Source: Allium sativum (taxonomy: Eukaryota > Streptophyta > Magnoliopsida > Asparagales > Amaryllidaceae). Taken from it: 64,000 nt of DNA. The stretch is from NCBI GenBank assembly GCA_030737875.1, contig CM060910.1:617161303-617225302 (forward strand), in the 5' to 3' direction. The notes beneath the pieces were generated by a model that saw only the letters and a list, made by a program, of their open reading frames with translations, did no database searches and was not told the DNA's origin. A program made the position numbers and the translations under genes. Positions 47,201-58,760 of this stretch are shown piece after piece. Position 1 is the first letter of the stretch. Each line of letters opens with the position of its first letter.

Positions 47201-48812
47201 CCCATACATTGATGCATGTTGTTGTTCTTTCATATGTGCTCACCCATGTGTACTCATATCAGTGCAAAACCGTACAAAACCCTCACCAAAACAAGATAGT
47301 CCTCCCTCCCTCATGCTGGAAGTTCCCAAAGTTCTAACTAATTCTCCATAGCATAACCGACTTAGAGCTTGCTCCTTTTAGATCTGAATCCAATATGAAA
47401 CAAATACAGAATATAAAAATAAACTGGGACGTAATCTAATTCACTAACTGAACAATGAACATAGTTCAGACTTTCTTTGTGTCTTCGGATAATAAATGTA
47501 CCAATTTTATCACCTATCACGGTGCATTCAAACTCGTGCCTCCTGACGGTCTACCGAACTCATCTCGCATCATTCTTCAGCGCCTTCACATACGTGGATT
47601 AACAAAGACTAACCCTAACCCTTCCAGAAAACACAACAGAACGTCTAGCCGCCGTTCACCATCCCTCAGTTTGCCGGAGTTTGCCCACGCCCCCTGATGA
47701 CGACCCCCTTCTCAATAGCCTCAACAAACCAACCTGCGCCCTGACTTCCCCTCTAACTCCTTTGCGCCTCCGTTCAAATAAGAAACCACTGCTCAAAAGC
47801 AGTTCCAAGAGAAAACGAATCGCACCCGACTCGAGGTCGAAGTCCTTGATTTCCAAGCTAGAACGAATTCGAGTTTTTAATTGTTTTTATTTTCTTTGAT
47901 TTTTGTGAGATGCGATTTTTTTTCTGGAGAAAAGAACTGGCAGTTGCAAGAAAATGGATCGGGGAATGAGATATTTTAGGGTTAAGGGGTATGATGGTTT
48001 ATTTATAGAAAATTTAGTTATTTTTCCATTGATTATTTTATTCCATTTATAATCAATCGTTGTTCGCATCTGTCTTCCAAAATCCGTATGATCACTTACG
48101 ATACCCAAAGATCATTAAAATGGGCATGCAGCTACTGTTCGACATTACGGACCCAACGAAACTGGTCTCGTCGAATTTCGACTTCGTATGCTCACACAGC
48201 ATATTTTTAACCGTTAAAATACTGACTATTTTTCAGATTAAAATCCTGTACAGCCACACACTGACTTCAAAAATCACGGAAATTGAAATCTAGCAATAAT
48301 TTAATATTGCGGATCCAAAAAAATTAGTTTCATCGAAAACTGAGGTCATTTGCAAAATTGGCTACTTTTAAACCTCTAAATAACCCATTTAAATATATAA
48401 ATATATCTAAAAATAATTAAAATAAATATTTAAAAATAAATATTATCGTTTATATTCACAATAGAATATCATACAACTCCATTTGGATTTATAACTCGAT
48501 ATTTCATCATCAGAGTTATATCGATATTCGATTTATATGTAAATCCTTTTTAAAATATAAATAAAGCGTTATAAATTATAAAGAAATTCCATAGCGACTT
48601 TTCTAAAATTTGATTTGGACATAAATCAAAATCTACACAATAAAATCCCAAATTTTCTCTTCCATTAGAAAAATATACTTCACCATCTCTGAACGTTTCT
48701 TGTTTCACAGAAATCCGTTTTAAAACGGACCCTGTATATTCAATTGAAGTTCAAATCGCCAAATTACGAACTGCAGCGCCATTACGGGCTCGATTATAAT
48801 TATAATATAATT
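43976..48812 (-). mobile_element. Family B LTR copy 2, segment 2
   Basis: Begins with the second AATAG and continues collinear with 29682-34636 of copy 1, ending TAATT at 48808-48812 where the complete family A element is inserted. Contains degenerate 29-bp repeats (45080-45240), the ACCCATG/CACGGGT hairpin (45949-45969) and a TATA box (47998-48009, minus). ORFs at 46903-47127, 47101-47337 and 47455-47899 are not preserved between the two copies. Confidence 0.92.
47998..48009 (-). promoter_or_regulatory. TATA box, family B LTR copy 2
   Basis: Minus-strand TCTATAAATAAA, in sense orientation, about 1.07 kb into the net LTR. Implies a U3 of roughly 1.1 kb and a very long R/U5. Confidence 0.55.
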
Positions 48813-49845
48813 TGTAATAACCCGGAATTCTGAGCCAATTTAAATTTTTTATTTTGGCTTTTTTAATGAATTTTGATTATTTAAAATGAATCATTTTAAA
48901 TAATAACGACGAAAAAATTATTTTCGACGAAGTTAAAACGAATAAATTTATTTTAATTATATAACGAGCCTGAAATGGCGCGGTAGTTTGAAATTTCGAT
49001 TTTGAATTTCAAATGAATATACAGAATTCGTTTTAAGTCGGAATTGGACGAAACCAGAAATATCTAAATCTGTTTGACGATATCTTTCTAACGGATATAA
49101 GAAACTAAGATTTCACTTTAGAAGTTGAAAGATATGTCCAGTTTAAAATTCAGAAAAGTCGTTGTGGAATTTATATATATTTTAATATAAATAAAGGCCT
49201 TTGAAATTGGAAATTTTGTAAACGACCTCTGTTTTCGACGAAACCACTTTTGTTAGATCCGAGATGTCTAGTTATTGCTAGGTTTCAAATTTCATAATTT
49301 TCTGAATCAATATGTGAGCGTGGCAAAGGAAAACGGGTTTAACCAGTTTCAATTGATTTTAATCGACTGGAAAATGGCCATTTTTCAAACGGTCTTCAAA
49401 TTTGACGAAATTAGTTTTGTTAGGACTGTATCGTCAATACGAAGCTAGAAATAATTTTTCTGTAATTTTTAGAGTCCGTATGTGGCCCCGGTAAATTGAA
49501 ATGTGTGTTTAAAATTGAATATATAGATTTATATTTTGATTTTGACGGAAACTTAGCGAAACAATCGAGTTGGCTTACGAAACATGTCCCATTATATTCG
49601 AAATGGGGGTAATTAGCTAGTGGCGACAGTCGTTGGGTTTGATTTTGAATTCATATCAACACAAGGGTTTGTTTCGAAATTAAATAAATTAAAATATAAA
49701 TATATATAAACCTAACCTACATTCTAATTAGGCAAAGTTATTCCCGTGGTCAACTCTTGGGACCGCCGCTCCTTGCGATTAAACGGCGGATAACTTCAAA
49801 TCTTCTTCCTCACTTATCTTCTAATCCACTCAACAAATTCCAATA

Positions 49846-49855
49846 CTTATAAAGG
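49846..49855 (+). promoter_or_regulatory. TATA-like box, family A 5' LTR
   Basis: CTTATAAAGG, about 1,030 bp into the LTR, just before the GC-rich island. The 3' LTR counterpart is CTTCTGAAGG (56885-56894), which lost the TATA core. Confidence 0.45.
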
Positions 49856-49979
49856 AAAAACGGGAGAGAAGATCAAGAACTACAACTCCAACGAATATGA
49901 TGGGATTTCGTGAATTGAATCAAGTGATTTCTCCACTCAAAGTCACCGCGCTCAAGACCATTTTATGGTCGCATACGGC

Positions 49980-49996
49980 GCGCGAGTTCGACGAGG
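49980..49996 (+). other. Conserved 17-mer in the GC island of family A LTRs
   Basis: GCGCGAGTTCGACGAGG is identical at 49980-49996, 57019-57035 and (reverse complement) 3855-3871, although surrounding sequence is strongly diverged between those subfamilies. Confidence 0.6.
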
Positions 49997-50199
49997 ATCC
50001 GGCTGTAGGGAGGTGCTGTACATGGCTACGAGGTGGAGGTGTTTGATCAAGTGCATGTGGTCCTATGGCGGAGCAGTTTGAAACCCTAGGGGCTCGGTTT
50101 TGGGTTCAGTGTATTGCCGTGGCATGGAAGTGGACTTAACAGTGAGAGGTAGTTCGTTTTTTATTTATTTATTATTATTTATTTAAAATAGAATGATTA

Positions 50200-50640
50200 G
50201 AAAAGAAAAAAATTCAGTTTTTGTTTTAAATATAACATAAGAAAACAAATTAGTTTTTGTTTTAAATATAACATAGAAAAATTCAGTTTTTCTTTTAAAT
50301 ATAACATGAGAAAAAAATCCAGTTTTGTTTTAAATGTAACATATAAAAATATGATTTTTAAATCTGAAAATATATGATTTTTATCCTCTAAAAGGGGCGA
50401 TTTTTAAATTTAGAAAGGGGCAATTTTTAACATTAGAAAGGGGCGATTTTTAACATTATAAAGTAGTGATTTTTAAAGAAGAGAAAAATAGATTTTTAAT
50501 GTTAGAAAGACGAGATTTTTATAACGTTATAGCAAGATAAAAATTCAATTTTTATATATATGTAGTAGAAAATAAAATTATGATTTTTATGTGCATGTAG
50601 TTATAATAAAAATGTGATTTTTATATATGAACAGTGTGAA
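50200..50640 (+). repeat. AT-rich tandem repeats, 5' LTR
   Basis: Repeats of TTTTAAATATAACAT(A)GAAAAA(T)TCAG and GGGGCGATTTTTAACATTAG, followed by variable GATTTTTA-TAT units. Counterpart in the 3' LTR at 57240-57620. Confidence 0.8.
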
Positions 50641-51173
50641 ATGGATGCGTTGGAATTTCGAACAAATTCAAACCGTTCGGAAAGAAAGACCGACGGAGTG
50701 GAACCCTCGGTGAGAATTCCTCACTTTTATTTTTACTTCTAGTTTGAAATATATACTAGGATGCAGACGGTGTTTAGTAGCACCCGACATCCGTCGTCCA
50801 CAGACCATGGATGACTTGTTTGTTTGGTTGCTGTGTTGTGAAATTTGATTGTGTGATGTGAAATGAAATAAAATATTTTATAGTTAAAAATATATATTTT
50901 AATGTGTATATAAAATAAATAGTTATAAACAAATCGAACGATTAGTTTATATACACACATTTGACTGATATTAATTGGGACGATAAATTTTACACGTCGC
51001 CCAACTGCACAAATAAAATTTGTGTTTGATTGTTTGAAACCCCACATGGGTATTGGAATGATATATGACATACACTAATCCCAATAATTAGCTGTATGTC
51101 GATCGATTGATTGACAGACTTTTATAAGCGTTAAATATTTATATTTGATGCTTATACAGTGCAGAACGCACTT

Positions 51174-51330
51174 CGAATTGAATTGAATAGAAAATGAATT
51201 CGAATTGAATTGAATAGAAAATGTATTCGAATTGAATTGAATAGAAAATGAATTCGAATTGAATTGAATAGAAAATGAATTCGAATTCAATTGAATAGAA
51301 AATGAATTCGAATTGAAATGAATTTGAAAT
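51174..51330 (+). repeat. 27-bp tandem repeat, 5' LTR (about 5.5 copies)
   Basis: Unit GAATTGAATTGAATAG + AAAATGAATTC, period 27 bp. The 3' LTR has about twice as many (58440-58760). Confidence 0.93.
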
Positions 51331-53155
51331 TTGAATTGAACCAAAATGAATTTAAAACGAATTTATAAGGAAAAATTCAATTTTGATTTAAAATTGAATA
51401 TGAAGTTGAAACTGTTTTGAAAACGAATTTAAAACGATTTATAAAATACATTTTAAAAGGAAATCGACGAAATATATACAATATATATATATATAATGGC
51501 CTGAAAAGAACGCGCCGCGCCACGGCAATTCGCGAATTTCGACCATTAACTTCGAATGGATATTACAGGAGATCCGACCATCGGATTCTCCTAAAACCGG
51601 AACCGTTGGGTTTGTATCGAAAAGAGCTTTCTAACGAATATTAGAAATTGGAAATATAATGGTTGGATTTGGAATTATGTCCAAATCAAATTTGGAAAAG
51701 GTCGCTGTAAGTGCGGTTCGAGGGCCATTGGTGGAAATCGACTGTACGGGCCTTGATAAAATTATTAAAAATAGTAGTAATTTGTGTAAAATCATAAGAA
51801 ATGATTTCGTAAGAATTGGGATGAAAAATCCCATATTTGAAAAGATAAAAATAGATTTTTATCGAAATGAACTAGTTTTGAACTAGAATTATAATTCTAT
51901 TTATTTTTAAAAATAAAGTGGATTTGAAATGGTTTTAAAAGAAACCAGAATTTCAAATAATTGAATTGGAATGGATTTGAATCGAAATTGTCTTTGGAAT
52001 ATTTCGATGTTGGATTTCGTGACTATACAGATATTGTTATGGAAATTTGAAAGATATATTTATATTGTTATTTCCAATAAGATATTTGTTGGTCATAGAA
52101 TTTGATATTGAATATAAGCCGATATATTTTCTATTCAGCGCCTTGTATTTAATATCAAATGTGATTTGGGTTTGTCGTGAATGGTGTCTTCGTTAACACT
52201 GTTCTTAAGCCCAGTTGAGAAAAAGATTAAATCTTTTTATTTAGATTTAATGAAGTGTACCAATTAAATAATATTTAATTGGAATTGAATTGGGATTGAT
52301 TTTTAGGTTTATCGTGAATGGTGTTTTAAATAGCACTGGTTCTTTAACCCGGTAATTAATGGAATGTGATTTTGGGTTGTCGTGAAGGGTATCTTTAATA
52401 ATATTGTTCTTAAACCCAAAGGAGTTAAGAAAATCAGAAACTAACTGGAGATTAGTTAAGTTGAATGGTTACTTGTGTATTGATCTGATGTTGGTTTCGG
52501 CCTTCGGGGTTAATACTTAGGGAATTGTTCACTTGCTAGTTTACGGTTAAAGGCTGATAGAATGGAATGTGATTTTGGGTTTATAGTGAACCGTGTTTTA
52601 AATGACATTGGTTCTTTAACCCAGTTAAAGATTAAAACTAAGTGGAGTTTTAATGAATCTTTAATTAGATTGAAAAGACCGAGAATGGAGTATCACCAGT
52701 TTTGCTCCAAGAGATAGTTAAATCTTTAATTAGATTTGAACATGAAATGGTAATTGAATTTACCGATAACACCGTTGTGTTAGATATGAAGTATTACCAG
52801 TTTTACTTCATGGGATGAATAGGTTGGGATTGGGAAATAGAATAAATGATTACTTCAGTATGGTTCGCTAAACCCGACTAGTTTGAATTGATATTCAAAA
52901 GAGGATTAAAGAATAAATTTAAAAGAATTTATCTTTGATAAAATTAATGAGAACCTTTCCCTAAAAATGTGAAATTTAGAAACTAACTGTGGGTTAGCTA
53001 AGATGAACGGTTTCTTGGATATTGATCTAATGTTGGTTTTGGCCTTCGGGGTTAATATTTGGGGAATTATTCTCTTGTTGATTTACGGTTAGTGACTGAT
53101 GAATTGGAATGAGGCGTATGTTATGTTTGTGTAACACTTGTTTATTATATACGCA

Positions 53156-54494
53156 AGTTATTCAGAAAGACTGGGTTTATCCCATTTTGAATAACTGATT
53201 CGACGATGAGTCGAAGATGAAGACGGTGGTGGAAGACCGGAGGTCTTCACGTCGTTTGGGTGATTACTGATGATCTTGATTGGGATGTACACCCAAGAGG
53301 AGGGAATCAGTTAGTGATCGTCCAGGCGTACTTGGAGATCGATGGATATGCGAGGAATAAGGTTCCTATGGTTTCGTTCAGACCCAGAACGGACTTGTAA
53401 ATGGATGTGTGTCTGACATCGGATTTCATTCTGTGTGATTGATATCAGTTGCATAGCATGAATTGCCTGTGTGGCATGCTAAGATGCAAATGATCAAGGC
53501 TTCTGTTGAAAAGCAGAGTCTTGTGGTTGATGATCAAAGCACAGCCTGTGTGGCATAGTTTTGTGTAGCGTTGATCCGCTAGCCTCACACCCCGGTGTGA
53601 ACCAGAAATAGGAGAAGGACCTCAGGGAGGGCATGCGTTTCCTTCTAGTTAGAAGTGGCATTAGGGGTTTTACACGCCCTTATAGTTTGACTTATGTGGT
53701 TATTGCTGTTGCGAGGCGCCTCGGATTTATCGGTGACTATGTGATACCGATGGAGTCATTTGTTGGCTCATTGACGCCCCAAAGGGCGGGGAAACACAGT
53801 GTTCAGGCATTTTAATCCACATCAGTGGACCGACCCTGTCGCTCCAAGGGTCACTCGAGCTCTGATCCTGAGACATGGGCTAGAGCATCTCGAATCGGTA
53901 GAGGACTATCTTTTTCCTCGGTTCACAGATGGAAATCCAGCTTCCAAATACGTGACATTTGTAGTTTTGATTGTAGAGCCTAGTATGACGACATGTTATA
54001 TGGTACCCATGCCGTCTATGATTGATATTTATGATTGTATATAAAATTAGAAACTAACTGGAAACGAGTTAAGAAGGGTGGTTTCCTGGGTATTGGTCTG
54101 ATGTTGGTTTCAGCCTTCGGGGTTAATACTTAGGGAATCGTTCTCTTACTAATTTACGGTTGGAGTCTGATTAAGAATCAAAAGATAAAATTTCACGTAT
54201 CAAGCATTCTTTGGCTGTTATAAGGTAAAATCCTATCCTCCGTCTTGCGTTGCATTATGTGATGGGACCTGGGTCTTATAACAGCTTCATTGTTCTTTAT
54301 TTAGCATTGCGCTGTTTTATGCACTGGTATTCTTGGGAGGAAACCCTTTCCGTGTTATACGGTGTGGTCCCTTGATTTACCTAACTTTAAAATAAAGATT
54401 AATAATTGTTTTTAGTTCTCACACCAGTCCCATGACTGACCTAGAGTTTATTGTTTTAACCTAAACTCTTGGTGCCCTTATTTTGACACGGGCA
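53156..54494 (+). other. Structured-RNA candidate region, 5' LTR
   Basis: AGTTATTCAGA (53156-53166)/TTTGAATAACT (53186-53196); TTCGAC (53199-53204)/GTCGAA (53210-53215); GAAGACC (53232-53238)/GGTCTTC (53242-53248); palindrome CGAGGCGCCTCG (53712-53723); CGCCCCAAAGGGCG near 53775; GCTGTTATAAG (54214-54224)/CTTATAACAGC (54275-54285); CTAGAGTTTA (54441-54450)/TAAACTCTTG (54462-54471); TGCCC (54473-54477)/GGGCA (54490-54494). Confidence 0.62.
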
Positions 54495-54812
54495 GCTAGT
54501 AGTTTTGGTTTTGCAGATTTATATTCATAGGATCCTGATTTACAACTGGAATGATACTCGGAAAGCTCTGTATCCGTGTATTACTTCTAGTTGTGTATTG
54601 CATTATTTTCCGCTGCTATGTAATGTATTGTAATCTTTGATATTTTATAATGTGTAATATTGATTTATACTCTGTATATTCTTGTAATCTGATGGAATAG
54701 TTGTAATAAGCAATGAAATGTTCTTCTGTTTGTGTTCTGATTCGTCGTGTCCTCAAAGCAATCCGCGCTTTCTCTCCTCTTCGAAGATCGGGAAAGTTCG
54801 GGTCGTTTCATT

Positions 54813-54824
54813 TGGTATCAGAGC
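54813..54824 (+). other. Primer-binding site, family A
   Basis: TGGTATCAGAGC two bases after the 5' LTR end, complementary to the 3' end of initiator tRNA-Met. Confidence 0.9.
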
Positions 54825-55835
54825 TTTGGTTTACAGAGCTCAGAGAACAAGACACATTAGAACCGAACGAAAGAATTCATCAGAAATTGGATTAGTAATA
54901 TCCAACGAGAATGACTCGTTAGAGATGAGATTAGTAGTATCCTAGAACGAGTGTGAAGAGTATATTTTTAAAATAAAAACAAGTTTTGTTTTGAAATTTA
55001 AACCGTTTTATATGTATTTGAATATTTATATTAAATTAATTTGGACAATCCAATATATATAGATTTTGCATATACACCTTGCAAACGTGTATTCGAAGTT
55101 TTAATATACTGGATATATATAGAATCACGCTCTAGTCGCCCGGAGATGGTACTAATGATAGCACGTGCAACATCAGTATTTATGTTCGAGTTTTGGAAGT
55201 GGGATGTTTACATATTTCCATTAGATTGGTGTGAGAACCAATATTAGATAGGGCCTGTTGTTGTGATTTGGCACCAAAAATATGATTTTTGACTATGTAT
55301 CATAGTTATGAATTTGAAACTTTAATCAACTAATTGATTGCTGGTTGTGTTGTTTGATTATTGGTTGATTAATTAAAATTTGAACCGTTTAGCCAAATTG
55401 AATAAAATAGTGAATTGTATTGAAAATTAGTCGCATTTGCATGCATATACATGTACTTACATTGAACAGGCCATAGCAAAGAGGCTAGAGCAGAAGAATA
55501 AAATTGTTTGCCCGACAAATAGGTACATGTTTATGAATTTATTGGGTTTGGATGATTTTATGAGCCGATTGGCTAGCCGCTTGGTTGTTTCTTTTTCTTT
55601 TTTGATTGAAGAAGGCCATGGGAGGCTATATGAAATATCCGGAAATCCCCGGTGCAGGGGAGGTTATGGCAAAAAAATTCAAAAATTTAGGGTGTTAGCC
55701 AAATTTTTGTAAAATTTGAAAAGTTCTAAGAAAACGAAAAGTTGAAGAACTTAAGCCGTAATGGAAATAGTGAAAGTTGAGTTGGTTAATTAAAACAACT
55801 TTCGGCTTCGTTCCTTTTCGGGGACGAAAAGTTTT

Positions 55836-55848
55836 AAGTGGGGGAAAT
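55836..55848 (+). other. Polypurine tract, family A
   Basis: AAGTGGGGGAAAT immediately before the 3' LTR TGTAATAACC. Confidence 0.85.
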
Positions 55849-58439
55849 TGTAATAACCCGGAATTCTGAGCCAATTTAAAATTATTATTTTTGCTATTTT
55901 AATGAATTTTGATTATTTAAAATGAATTATTTTAAATAATAATGATGAAAAATTTATTTTCGATGAAGTTAAAACGAATAAATTTATTTTAATTATATAA
56001 CGAGCCTGAAATGGCGCGGTAGTTTGAAATTTCGATTTCGAATTTCAAATGAATATACAGAATTCGTTTTAAGTCGGAATTGGACGAAACCAGAAATATC
56101 TAAATCTGTTTGACGATATCTTTCTAACGGATGTAAGAAACTGAGATTTCACTTTAGAAGTTGAAAGATATGTCCAATTTAAAATTCAGAAAAGTCGCTG
56201 TGGAATTTATATATATTTTAATATATATATAAAGGCCTTTGAAATTGGAAATTTTGCAAAAGACCTCTGTTTTCGACGAAACCACTTTTGTTGGATCCGA
56301 GATGTCTAGTTATTGCTAGGTTTCAAAATTCATAATTTTCTGAGTCAATATGTGAGCGTGGCAAAGGAAAACGCGTTTAACTTGTTTTAGTTGATTTTAA
56401 TCGACTGGAAAATGGCTATTTTTCAAACGGTCTTCAAATTTGACGAAATTAGTTTTGTTAGGACCGTATCGTCAATAAAAGGCTAGAAATAATTTTTCTG
56501 TAATTTTTAGAGTCCGTATGTGGCCCCGGTAAATTGAAATGTGCGTTTAAAATTGAATATATAGATTTACATTTTGATTTTGACAGAAACTGAGCGAAAC
56601 AATCGAATTGGCTTGCGAAACATATCCCATTATATTCGGAATAGGGGTAATTAGCTAGTGGCGATAGTTGTTGGGTTTGATTTCGAATTCATATCAACAC
56701 AAAGGGTTTGTTTCGAAATTAAATAAATTAAAATATAAATATATATAAACCTAACCTAAATTCTAATTGGGCAAAGTTCTTCCCGTGGTCAACTCTTGGG
56801 ACCGCCGCTCCTTGCGATTAAATGGTGGATAACTTCAAATCTTCTTCCTCACTTATCATCTAATCCACTCAACAAATTCCAATACTTCTGAAGGAAAAAC
56901 GGGAGAGAAGGTGAAGAACTACAACTCCAACGAATATGATGAGATTTCGTGAATTGAATCGAGCGATTTCTCCACTCAAAGTCACCGCGCTCAAGACCAT
57001 TTTATGGTCGCATACGGCGCGCGAGTTCGACGAGGATCCGACTGTAGGGAGGCGCTGGACATGGCTACGAGGTGGAGGTGTCCGATCAAGTGCGGGTGTC
57101 CTATGGCGGAGCGGTTTGAAACCCAAGGGGCTCGGTTTTGGGTTCAGTGTATTTCCGTGGCCTGGAAGAGGACTTAACAGTGAGAGGTAGGTCGTTTTTT
57201 TTATTATTATTTATTTACAATAGAATGATTATAAAAGAAAAAAATTCAGTTTTTGTTTTAAATATAACATAGAAAAATTCAATTTTTCTTTTAAATATAA
57301 CATGAGAAAAAAAATTCAGTTTTGTTTTAAATGTAACATATAAAAATATGATTTTTAAATTTGAAAGTATATGATTTTTATCCTCTAAAAGGGGCGATTT
57401 TTAACATTAGAAAGGGGCGATTTTTAACATTAGAAAGGGGCGATTTTTAACATTAGAAAGTAGTGATTTTTAAAGAAGAGAATAATAGATTTTTAATGTT
57501 AGAAAGACGAGATTTTTATAATGTTATAGCAAGATAAAAATTAGATTTTTATATATATGTAGTAGAAAATAAAAATATGATTTTTTGTGCATGTCCTTAT
57601 AATAAAAATGTGATTTTTATATATGAACAGTGTGAAAAGGATGCGTTGGGATTTCGAACAAATTCAAACCGTTCAGAAAGAAAGACTGACGGAGTGGAAC
57701 CCTCGGTGAGAACTCCTCACTTTTATTTTTGCTTCTAGTCTGAAGTAAGTACTAGGATGCAGACGGTGTTTAGTAGCACCCGACACCCGTCGTCTACAGA
57801 CCATGGATGACTTGTTTGTTTGATTGTTGTGTTGTGAAATTTGATTGTGTGATGTGAAATGAAATAAAATATTTTATAGTGGAAAATATTTTATAGTTAA
57901 AAATATAATTTTTAACGTGTATATACAATAAATAGTTATAAACAAATTGAACGATTTGTTTATATACACACATTTGACTGATATTGATTGGGACGATAAA
58001 TTTTACACATCGCCCAAGTGCACAAATAAAATCTGTGTTTAATTGTTTGAAACTCCACATGGGTATTGGGATGATATATGACATACACTAATCCCAATAA
58101 TTAGTTGTATGTCGATCGATTGATTGACAGACTGTTATAAGCGTTAGATATTTATATTTGATGCTTATACAGTGTAGAACGCACTTTGGATGATGGTTGA
58201 TTGTTTGTTGTCATTGTCGTATATATGAATTGGATGAAATCCATATAACTGAAATTATATGGTAATTGACTGTGTCTGATTCCAGTTCAGAATTATAAAA
58301 TGTTTTAAAATAACATCCAGTGAATATTGAAATGTGAAGTCGTGCCATTTTAACATGAATGGGAACTTGGTCGATTTTATTTGTTTTTAATGAATACTGA
58401 AAAGTGATTTCAATAATAGAATATTTTAGAAAATAAATT

Positions 58440-58760
58440 CGAATTGAATTGAATAGAAAATGAATTCGAATTTAATTGAATAGAAAATGAATTCGAATTG
58501 AATTGAATAGAAAATGAATTCGAATTGAATTGAAAATAAAATGAATTCGAATTGAATTGAAAATAAAATGAATTCGAATTGAATTGAAAATAAAATGAAT
58601 TCGAATTGAAATTGAATAGAAAATGAATTCGAATTGAATTGAATAGAAAATGAATTCGAATTGAAATTGAATGGAAAATGAATTCGAATTGAATTGAATA
58701 GAAAATGAATTCGAATTGAATTGAATAAAAAATGAATTTGAATTGAATTGAATAGAAAAT
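58440..58760 (+). repeat. 27-bp tandem repeat, 3' LTR (about 11-12 copies)
   Basis: Same unit as 51174-51330, with variants (AATAAAATGAATTC; extra A in GAAATTGAAT). Confidence 0.93.

Larger units (their letters stand above)
48813..54810 (+). mobile_element. Family A 5' LTR (5,998 bp)
   Basis: Starts TGTAATAACCCGGAATTC and ends GGGTCGTTTCA directly before the PBS. Layout: U3 with blocks shared with other gypsy LTRs, TATA-like CTTATAAAGG (49846-49855), GC-rich island (49750-50150), AT repeats (50200-50640), 27-bp repeats (51174-51330), 'GGAGATCCGACCATCGGATT' block (51570), hairpin region (53156-54494), and 3' tail with TTTTCCGCTGCTATG near 54606. Confidence 0.95.
54811..55848 (+). mobile_element. 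Family A internal region (1,038 bp, no gag/pol)
   Basis: Opens with PBS TGGTATCAGAGC (54813-54824), a perfect match to the plant initiator tRNA-Met site, and closes with TTCGGGGACGAAAAG and polypurine tract AAGTGGGGGAAAT (55836-55848). ORFs at 55041-55247 and 55437-55712 are short. The latter (NKIVCPTNRYMFMNLLGLDD, then FMSRLASRL) is DNA-homologous to the open frame of the family B internal region, but a 1-base indel at the FMS codons puts the two out of register and the B frame meets a TAG here. Confidence 0.92.

Noticed and set aside
54811..54830. tRNA gene fragment (TGGTATCAGAGC)
   Set aside because: It is the primer-binding site following the LTR; no cloverleaf is present.
55437..55712. 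Small protein conserved between families A and B (CPT...FMS motif)
   Set aside because: A 1-base indel shifts the frames after FMS, the B frame has a TAG in A, and B copies differ mostly by amino-acid changes; only DNA homology is supported.
56936..57190. 84-aa ORF in the 3' LTR GC island
   Set aside because: The 5' LTR copy has a stop after about 45 codons and the solo LTR reads differently. It might be an upstream ORF, but evidence is insufficient.
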